From Undaria pinnatifida (Eukaryota > Sar > Phaeophyceae > Laminariales > Alariaceae): a stretch of 64,000 nucleotides of DNA. Shown piece after piece: positions 55,979 through 64,000 of the stretch. The position numbers were made by a program, and so were the translations under genes. Location: contig JABAKD010000018.1 of the NCBI GenBank assembly GCA_012845835.1, positions 6,944,862-7,008,861 of the forward strand. The letters are read 5' to 3'. A model generated the notes under the pieces. It did not search any database. It had not been told where the DNA came from and saw only the letters and a list, made by a program, of their open reading frames with translations. The first letter of the stretch is position 1. The number at the start of each line of letters is the position of its first letter.

Positions 55979-58900
55979 ATGTCTACTTCCACGAGTACCA
56001 TGCCGACGTCGTCGGACCTCCACCCGGACATCATGGTTCAGTACCTGAAATCGCTTGGGGTGACCCCGGAAACGACTAGGGCCATACGGGACGAGGTGAT
56101 GGCCTGGCGCGTTATTTTGTGGCACGTGTGCAGTAGAGATGTGTGGTTCTTGGTTTTCTTTGCTGGCTGGTTGGTGCAAGTCGTATGGCTTGGGGACTTT
56201 TGTTGGTTTGGATGCGTGCCTCATTGGCTGAATTCCTGTGTTGTACGACGGAAAGTTTGACCTTTCTGCTTACTTCGTCCATTTTTTGCATCGGTGTGGG
56301 AGGCCGTCTGGTTGGGTTGTGGCTGCTCGAGGCAGAGTAGAGGCAGCAACAGCAGCAGCAGCAGCAGCAGCAGCATCAGCAGCAGCAGCGAAGGGGCCGC
56401 CAACAATCTACCCAGGGCTACCCTGCACCAGCTGTTTTATCTGTGGAAAAGGCAGCAGACCTATGGCACTGGGCAGACCCATGGTACCGATTGATGTCGC
56501 AAGCAACCGCGGTAGGGTCTTTTCGCCTATCATGGGCTGAAACCCGCCCACCTGGCCAGCTGAGCTTTGCAAGCCCTGTACTAATGGCTGGTGCCTCTCC
56601 CCAACCCTTTTCTGGAGGGGTTGATCGTGGTGCGATCTTGTTATTTTTGTGGTCGCGATAACGGAACCATGGGAACATCGTACAAGACGGTTGCTCCACC
56701 TGACCATAGTACGTTGGCAAGTTTTGAAGCACTGCTGTGCTTCTGACCCCCCCCCCCGCGTCCCCCCGCCATTGCCCTTGTCTGGGAGATTGATCGTGAT
56801 GCCGCCCTGTCATGTTTGTGGTCCACACCGCTGAGCTACGCGGACATCGTACACGGCTGCTGCTGCTACTGCACACCTTGTGCAGTAGCCGCAGCAACGA
56901 CAGCAGCTGCAGCGTATCGTCCTTGTCCTTTGTTGTACGGGCAGCAGTTTGTTCTTACATCCCCACTGCCTGGGAGCAGTAGCAGCAGCGGCACCAGCAG
57001 CTTGTCGTTCACGGCGTGTGTTGCAGGAGAGAGGGTCTGTTCTTGCGTGTTTACGTCCTTGCACCTATGATAAGAGGTGCAAGGACTGGTACGTGCCAGT
57101 GCACCCTTGTACAGTCACTTTCTACCAGGTGGTTTCTACAGCAGTAGCAGCAGCAACGACAGCATCAGCAGCAACGCTTAACGACCCGTTTGCCGACAGC
57201 TCACCAAAGTATCATACCAGTGCCCATCACGTGCGCATGTAATGGCATCGGGAGACGGTAGCATGGCAGGCACACGGCAATGTTAGTAGTGATGAACCCT
57301 CGTGCAAACACCAAGAAGCTTCCGTGCGCAAATGCCAAGTACTGTAACCTGTACCCGAAACGGGGATGCTGTTCTGTGAAACCGTGGCTGCAAAGTCTTG
57401 CGCTGCCCTGCATTACACTTGCACCTACGTACTGCCGCGCCATACCCTGTACATGGAAACGTGTACAGATCAACGACATCGTGCGAGATAGGAGCATAAC
57501 GTGCTTACAAACCCGGACACACGCTTGACAACATGACCGCAACCCGTAGATAACTACTGCTGTGGAAACATGTACCAGGTATTTAGACTTGGATATTTTT
57601 TCTGAAAGTGCTCGGTTCGCACCTCCCCGGCATCTCCGGGGGTCCCACTTCGACACCGCCTCCGTCCATTACTTGCGGAACGGTCCAGCTTTTCTTTGGT
57701 TTCTTGCTCGACCTTTATTTTTTGTGTCTGCACGTTTTGCCAGTTGTTTCTTGACTTTTTAGCTGCTTCCTACAAATTTGGTTTTTCTGCCAACACGATC
57801 TTTTTGAACTTTTCCGCGATTTTTTCTTCCTTTTTGCCTACTAAGTTGAACTTCCTACCATGTGCCGCTAAATTGCCGCCTTTGCACTAGTTGCGGAACG
57901 GTCCAGCTTTAGCTTTTCTTTGATTCTCACCAGCTTTAGCTTTTTTTTTATTCCCACCATTCGCTTTCTACTTGACGAAGTTTCATCAGCTGAGATCTAG
58001 GCTTGGCTCATCAGCTCCGCACCGCCCAGCACCCCACCGCAGCGCTATAGCTCGCAGCAACGCAGCGCCGTGCAGTGCCCTGCGATGCCCTGCAGCTCAG
58101 CTCAGCAGCGCACGCAGCGCAGCGTTAGCTCAGCAGAGCGAAGCGCTGTGCTTTGCCGTGCTTTGCCATGCTGCGTGTTTTGCTGTACTTTTGTACTAGT
58201 TCGTATATGCCAATAATATTCGAAGTATCATACTACGTACCGGTACTATTAATACTACACCAGGTTTGTACATATGACGTTGTTATTGGATCACAAACAA
58301 TGCACCCCCAGCTCAGTTCAGCACGGCTATATATAGCTCAGCAGTGCAGCGCAGCGCACTGCGGTGCCGTGCCTTGCCCTTCGTTTTACGGTGCTGTGTT
58401 GTGCGGCGCTGTGCGTTCTTTTGAACATACAGCAGCAGTTACTAGTAGTAGTTGTAGTACCAGGTATGATACAGATACCAGGTTTATGTACGTGTTTTGT
58501 GTACTCGTCTTTTTGCTTTCTTCAGTTGATTGTTCTCTCTCGGTCCCCATGCCCCCCCCCCCCCCGCGCAAATATCGCACGTACTACCGTTCAGAACGTA
58601 ACATCAACAAGCACACAGCACAGCGCAGGGCAGGGCAATTAGCTCTGCACAAGCACCTCTCGGCCTTATTATCCATTCGCTATTCGCACCAAATAGTCAC
58701 GGGCCTCTTCCTCCCCCATGTTTTTACATGTTTCAGTTAGTTGCATTCTTTCTTGCACGAGCGTAGCGGGCGGCGTCAGCGGCCCGTGGAGCGGAGCCCT
58801 GTGCTTTCTTTAGAACCACAGAGTACCACCAGGTACCGTTGGTATGTGTGTGTACTCGTCTTTTTGCTTTTTCATCGTTGGTTTTGTTCTCCATCTCGGT

Positions 58901-61900
58901 CCTCTTCGCGATTTTTTCTTCGCAAATTACACCCGTACTACTGCCGATCAGAACGTGACATCGCCAACATACAGCACAGCACAGACAGGGCAATAAGCTC
59001 CGCACAAGTAGCTCTTGGCATTATCAAATCGCTAGTTGCACTAAATCATGGGCCTCTTTTTGTCTGCCCCCTTCACTTGTATTTGTTGAAATCTCCCTTG
59101 CGCGAGCGTAGCGAGCGGCGTCAGCCGCCCGCGGAGCGGAGCCCTTGTACGTATTACAAAAATGAAAATAAACTTCAGCTGTGAGATCGAAGATTTTGTC
59201 GAAACTCATCTTTGCAATCTGTGTGTGATACTCCGATCGCGCGTATTACGGGTTGAGTGTCCTCATTAAGGATATAAGTCGGCGACTCCCCTTGGAACTA
59301 CAGTGTAGCTATCAGTGTCAACAGGGTGATGTTAGTCAGTCTGTGCGCGGAAACTATAAACCCGTTTCTGAGGGGGACAAAATCTGACAGCTGTGGAAGG
59401 AAATGCATCAGTTTATCAAGTGTATCCTGTGAGGCGAATAACCGGTGGGGGGAGGGCGGATTTTTTATGACGTGGAGGCTTGGGTTTGAACAAGAGGGAC
59501 CGGGGGGAGGGGGGGGGCGGGCGGGGCAACTCGATCTGTGCGTGGAAACTATAAATCCTTTAAGGGGATAAATCTGACGTTTTTGGAAGGAATGCTCGAG
59601 TTTATCATGTATATCCTGTAAGTCGTACAACCAGTGATGAGCGGGCGGAGTGTTCGAGGGGGTGGGGAGGGGGGGGGAGGGGTTGGGGCGAAAGGGGTTC
59701 TTAACAGCTTTAGGTCGCATATATGTAGGGGTTTGCTATACGCGCGGTGCTAGGTCTAGGCGATGGTGCGGGTGGTGGGGAAGGAGGGGGCGTAGGGGGG
59801 GGGGGGATGAATTGAAGCAGCGGCATGGATGGCTCGAGAAATATAATGAGGGGATATCAAGTGCGTGGAAATGCGTATTACTTTGGCTGATTTCGATGTT
59901 AGGTGGGGCGTTTGAGCAAGAGGGAGCAGGGGAAAAAAAAAGGGTATACATATCACGCGGGCCGTGTCGACCAGCTGGGTGGAAACTCTTGCAGATGTTG
60001 CAAATCCATGAAAACGATCTGTGATCTGTCCGACGTGTGGACTTTTTTTCAGGACTGTTTTTGGGTGCGCGGAGATGTGTGGTGCAGATTCTGTAAATCA
60101 GCTCGGTGGAAATTTGTGCGGATGATGCAGATCCGGTGAATTGATCTGTGTGATTTGTTCATTGATGTGTTTATTCTGTAAATCGACCTGTGTGATGGGG
60201 ACATCGATCTGACCTGTCTAGCGTGTGGTCTTCTTACAACTGGAGATACAGAAGGTGGCAGACATAAAGCGCTTGGAACGAAAGCGTGGACGCTTGTGCA
60301 GATGGTGCAGATGGTGCGTGAAAATGATCAGTGAGATTTGAACAGTGATCGAATCTGATCTGTGTCGGTGCATGATGTGAACTTTTTTACAGGTGGAGAA
60401 AAAGAAGGCGGCGGACAAAGAACGCTTGGATCGGAAGCGCGCGGGCAGCGCCATGGGTTCGGGTAACCATGCCATGGACGAGGATGACGACAATGGTGCC
60501 GGTAGCAGCGTGCGCGAGTTCGCGAGGCGACAAGGCGAAGACGCGGTCGCCCACGACGGAGACAGCGTCATGGTGTGGGGCATCCTCGAAGGCCAGCCGG
60601 AGAAGGTACACTACGGTTTACGGTATGGTACGAACATTCTTTGGTACGGTACAGTACGTCATGGTACGGTACGATACGGTATGGCATGGCGTACTCGTAG
60701 CCTTAACCTGGGTAGGGGTTAGGGTTAGGGTTAGGGTTAGGGTTAGGGTTGGATTGGATCATCGACCTCGCGTGGTTTGCAACCAAAAACAAGCCCAAAA
60801 GCATGAAAAACCCTCAATAATCGTACCAGACTCCAGTTTTCTTTTGTTGGTACTCATTTGTTCTGCTTGTTTTGCTGCCGCTTGCTGCGCCGGTGACGGC
60901 AACGGGGGAAACGCGGATGGACTGGACTGACAGGTGGAGCGCGCCTATCGGAGCCTGATGGATTTCGTGGGATCTTCGTGGGAGCTTTACAGGGCAGAGC
61001 TGGAGGCGGTGACATTCCCGGTATTCGTGCACTGCTACCTGACTCTCGTCAACTTTGACCATGGGAGTCACGTAAGTACCAGATGGGAGTTCCACCCCCT
61101 ACGCGCGTATTTTGGAGGCGTTGGGGTATTGGGAAGGGAAGGGGGGGGGGGGGGCGCGCTGGGGGCCGTGGCCTTCCCAGTGTTTGTGCACTGCCCCCTT
61201 ACCCTCGCCAACTTTGACCATGGAGATGACGTAAACTTGTGGGAGTTCCATCTACCTAACAGTGGAATCAGTATGCACCTCGGAGGCGTTGGGGTATTTG
61301 GTGAGGGGGGCAGGGCCGAGCTTGAGGGCGTGACCTTCCTCGTGTTTGCACTGCTCCCTTTCTCTCGTCAACTTTGACCAAGGAGATCACGCAAGTACTT
61401 GTTGGAAACGAGCTTAGCAGGCGAAACTTGGGCCGTAGTGTTAGTTGTGCGACGCGTTTTATCTTCATTATCCCACCGCGAACTTTGTTGGTTTCCACCC
61501 GCTTTACTGTAGAAGGGTCTGTTTTTCGGAGGCGTTGGGGTATTGGGGGCGGGGGGGGCGGGGGAGGGGGGCGAAATGTTTGTTGTACAACACATTCATC
61601 TACATTATCCTACAGCATACTCTTTGCAGTTGCACCCACCTAACGGTGGAAGGGCATGCATTTCGGAGGCGTTGGAGTATTGGAGGGGCGGGATGGGGGG
61701 GAGGGATTGGACGGGGGAAGGGTGTTGTCTCAGCAGCGGTACCCCGCGCTCGTCAACACCGACCACGGGTACTTGTGGGAGTTCCACTGTTACTAGCATG
61801 CCCCACCCTCGTCAACTCCGACCACGGGGATCACGTAATTATTTTTGGGAGTTCGACCGTTACACGTATGCTGCAGTAGGGGTGCACACAATATTTTCTG

Positions 61901-62479
61901 GGGCTACTCGTTTGTGGAGTTTTTTTCACTGACTTGTTGGCAAAACACGAAGGTGAGGAAAAATCGATGAATAATTCAATGGTCCAAGTATTACAGGTAT
62001 TAAATAACGAGATTTGCTTTGTGGCTCGAAAATGGTAATCGAGCGCATGAGTAGGTCCTCGGTTTGGGACCGCAGTCAGTCAGAAAATTATTGGCAAATT
62101 AACGCTACCGTCGTTAAATAGAAGCGGTGTGCGTTTGGACAGGAGTGGGGGTATTGGGGATGGACGGGAGGGGAAGGTGGGGGAGAGGGGCGGGGGGGGG
62201 AGGGGGTTCGGGGAGAAGGAGGGGCAGGCGGGGGAAGGGGAGAGGGACGGGGGGGCGGGGGGGGGGGGCTGCGCAACGCGGTACCCTGATGGTTTCTCCT
62301 TATACCCATCCTTCTGATAAGATACCATGTGCCCGAACACTCGCTTCCGGAAAATACAGGCGAAGAGCCTGATGCGGTCGTGGGCAGGCGAGCACGAGGC
62401 GAGGTACAAGGACGAAGTGGCATTGCTAAGGATGGTGTCGGCCAAGGAACACTTGGCATCGTCGGAGTATTGCCAGATG
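55979..62479 (+). CDS. TAF5: TAF5, TFIID subunit 5, N-terminal exons (continues past the window)
   Basis: Four exons, all in phase 0: 55979-56095, 60393-60605, 60934-61071, 62360-62479. Exon 1 gives a LisH-like motif (IMVQYLKSLGVTPETTRAI). Exon 2 is charged and probably a linker. Exons 3 and 4 give the TAF5 NTD2 helical domain: YRSLMDFVGSSWELYRAEL, FPVFVHCYLTLV, then AKSLMRSWAGEHEARY and a V-S-A-K-E-H segment. TAF5 is a WD40 scaffold of the general transcription factor TFIID. The WD40 exons are not seen here. Intron 1 is 4.3 kb and full of repeats. The upstream frame is open to an ATG at 55931, but the ATG at 55979 best fits the family. A possible next exon at 62833-62892 is unproven. Confidence 0.78.
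56347..56395. repeat. (AGC)n run in TAF5 intron 1
   Basis: About 15 AGC/CAG units with minor interruptions. Confidence 0.85.
57590..58270 (+). repeat. dispersed GCAGCGC-rich repeat in TAF5 intron 1
   Basis: Relative of 6240-7740, sharing CTGAAAGTGCTCGGTT, GCGGAACGGTCCAGCTTT and CATCAGCTGAGATCT; here it lacks the 34-bp-TIR insertion. Confidence 0.7.
58310..59160 (+). repeat. two tandem copies of a GCACAGC-rich repeat
   Basis: 58310-58740 and 58790-59090 share TGTGTACTCGTCTTTTTGCTTT and the GGGCCTCTT end, and each is followed by a GC hairpin (about 58760-58798 and 59103-59149). A reversed relative lies at 36370-36750. Confidence 0.65.
59160..59990 (-). repeat. G-rich dispersed repeat in TAF5 intron 1
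   Basis: Reverse relative of 7840-9190. Confidence 0.75.
60232..60285 (+). pseudogene. decayed copy of TAF5 exon 2 start
   Basis: CGCTTGGAACGAAAGCG and its flanks match CGCTTGGATCGGAAGCG in exon 2, about 153 bp upstream of the real one. The acceptor AG is lost (ACAACTGG in place of ACAGGTGG). Confidence 0.6.
60719..60751 (+). repeat. interstitial telomere repeat (TTAGGG)5
   Basis: Five perfect TTAGGG units in TAF5 intron 2, preceded by TACGG-rich sequence (60606-60690). Confidence 0.9.
61157..61845 (+). pseudogene. decayed tandem copies of TAF5 exon 3
   Basis: The 3' half of exon 3 plus its donor recurs at about 61157-61236, 61315-61398, 61741-61780 and 61801-61842. Conserved words are CTCGTCAACTTTGACCA and GGAGATCACGTAA or close variants. 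Each is followed by GGAGGCGTTGGGGTATT. Frames are damaged. Confidence 0.7.
62155..62271 (+). repeat. G-rich tract in TAF5 intron 3
   Basis: More than a dozen runs of four or more G within ~115 bp, likely able to form G-quadruplexes. Confidence 0.7.
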
Positions 62480-62773
62480 GTGAGTGAGATGTTTCACTCG
62501 ACGTTTGATGTACGCTTTTGGGAACATTGTCTCAACCTAACAAGTCTTCCTTGATAGTGCGAGTGTACCTACGTTACGTGCAGTCGTCTGTTGAACTTGA
62601 TTGCTGGATTTTTTACAACCTGGAAGGGTTGATGCTACTGTCAGGGGTCGGAATGAACGCCGAAAAGTCCCCCAAAAAAATGGCAGGTCTATTCGATGAA
62701 AACCGCCAAAATTTAAAATATTCATGTTGAAATCGTACAAAGAATGTGCCGCCACCATGCTTGATTTTAACTG

Positions 62774-62859
62774 CATTTATGGTTGACAGAGGTTCAACAG
62801 TTTCTTCTCGGCGCAGGATTTATGGTTGACAGAGGTTCAACAGTTTCTTCTCGGCGCAG
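62774..62859 (+). repeat. 43-bp tandem duplication containing a possible exon start
   Basis: Two copies of TTTATGGTTGACAGAGGTTC and the following bases. The second copy could begin an exon at 62833 (AGG TTC AAC) in phase 0, ending before GTGTAA at 62893. Confidence 0.5.
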
Positions 62860-62892
62860 GAGACGAACTGGACCCTGGAATTCAACAGACAC

Positions 62893-64000
62893 GTGTAATC
62901 AGTGTATACAAACGGCAAGCCTACTGATAATTTAAATGCTTGTAGTATGTTTTTACGTCTGTTCGGTGGAAATGTGCGGGGAAACCAGTGTTTTCTGCTT
63001 AAATTCGTTTCTTTCTCAATGAGGAAGAAATGCTGTAATTGAGTATGGAAAACATTTCAGTTTTGACCTTGGCTAAGACTTGGCGGAGACAGCAAAGCAA
63101 TCCGCGTCGGAATCTAGTAAGTAGCCGGCGAGAAATTGTTAATCAAACTTGGCCCTCTTGCTGCCTCCTGAGTAAAACATTTCAAAAGAAGCAGCTGCAA
63201 AACATCGGCAGAAATTAAAAAAAGATGGCCACGGAAAACGGAACAAGACAAAAGTCATCGAAGCAACACCAGTACGTGTCTTCGTCATGTAGGGCAAACG
63301 GCGTCAGACACGGGCGGGCGTAGCCCCACGTTGAGCGACTGCCATCACAGTAGATGCCGTCGCCTGTAGGGAGGACATCTGTGATCGGGCCTTGGTGCAG
63401 CGGGAAACAAACGGCGACGAGATTCCAGATGCGGGTGCATCCCTCCCAAAGCTGTCATCGTATGAAATCTTACGATTAAAAAAGTCGACAACTTCGTCCA
63501 AAATGTAAGGACCGTTTGCATGTTTATGTGAGATAGAAGGTCTTACATTTACGGACAAAAAGTTACCTTGTACGAAGACTCGTGTCGTACGAGAACGCGT
63601 GCCGGAGAACAGACAAATACAAGCTTGGGGCCAGACCCAAGGCGCGTGCTGAGAAGCCTTGGCCAACACTTAATCCAGCGGCACGCACAGCAACAAGTTA
63701 CACGTGGGCTAATGTGGGGCGCGCCACCACCGACCACCGAACCCAAGAGGCCGCTCGCGCTCGTGCGTTCATGTGCACGCTACTGCTCTGCGCTGTGGGG
63801 CTGGTGTTGTACAGCAGCACGCTTTGTACGACAGCAAAGACACCCCGGTCCGTACGACTTTTTGAAGGAAAAAGTGTGGTGGCAGCCTGTGGCAGCAGCA
63901 GCCCGTGGCAGAAGAACGTTTTTTGTGAATGCTACGCTCCGAGCAGTTATTTTTCGTGACGTGGCTTTTCCTTCCCCATCACGAATGGTTCATTTTTTAA
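62893..64000. other. no recognised coding exon
   Basis: Expected to be TAF5 intron or further exons. Frames at 63304-63669 (minus) and 63582-63959 (plus) have no TAF5 or WD40 motif. Confidence 0.4.

Noticed and set aside
57201-57656. 151-codon minus-strand frame in TAF5 intron 1
   Set aside because: No family signal, no splice context, and CAG-derived surroundings.
61072-62359. G-rich 147- and 144-codon frames in TAF5 intron 3
   Set aside because: They are made of decayed exon 3 copies and G runs, and real exon 4 joins exon 3 in phase without them.

Overview
This window is nuclear DNA of a large, repeat-rich eukaryote. It has spliced genes with GT-AG introns, polyadenylated SINEs, LTR and non-LTR retrotransposons, long microsatellites and TTAGGG-type interstitial telomere repeats. 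There are no bacterial-type operons. My best guess is a stramenopile, perhaps a brown alga, because the LINE C-terminus resembles oomycete and algal elements as I remember them. That assignment is low confidence.

Layout. 1-9.2 kb: a PIF/Harbinger exon, tandem repeats, the left arm of a ~3.7 kb inverted repeat (2484-6224, partner 17128-20652), an element with 34-bp TIRs, and C-rich dispersed repeats. 9.2-17.1 kb: a TRIM-like mini-retroelement, two very long (TAA)n arrays that look like expanded LINE tails, a decayed LINE, a 500-bp assembly gap, and the 3' half of a Ty3/gypsy element with a chromodomain-like end. 21.6-27.2 kb: a complete-ended Ty1/copia element (532-bp LTRs, CTCGT target duplication) that lacks its protease region. 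27.2-39.5 kb: mostly microsatellite, degenerate repeats and unrecognised sequence, with a tiny LTR pair, one Harbinger exon and two SINE-like inserts. 39.6-42.5 kb: a nest of DNA transposons (a foldback element split by a hAT element that holds a second hAT and a pogo-like MITE).

The main find is 43957-55753: an ~11.8 kb Mutator-like transposon with 296-bp terminal inverted repeats and a 10-bp flanking duplication. It carries a minus-strand gene of about 20 exons. In order the gene encodes an OTU-type cysteine protease domain, a long coiled-coil/acidic region, a MULE DDE transposase and a SWIM zinc finger. The element lies ~215 bp upstream of the start codon of the only recognisable host gene, the N-terminal half of TAF5 (four phase-0 exons, 55979-62479, continuing off the right edge). 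TAF5 introns hold dispersed repeats, an interstitial telomere array and decayed tandem copies of TAF5 exons.

The second notable signal is a short scar-like motif, TACCWGGTA. I count 12 perfect copies by eye. In at least two paired duplicate sequences it appears as a clean 7-bp insertion at a TA dinucleotide, which suggests excision footprints of a TA-targeting transposon.
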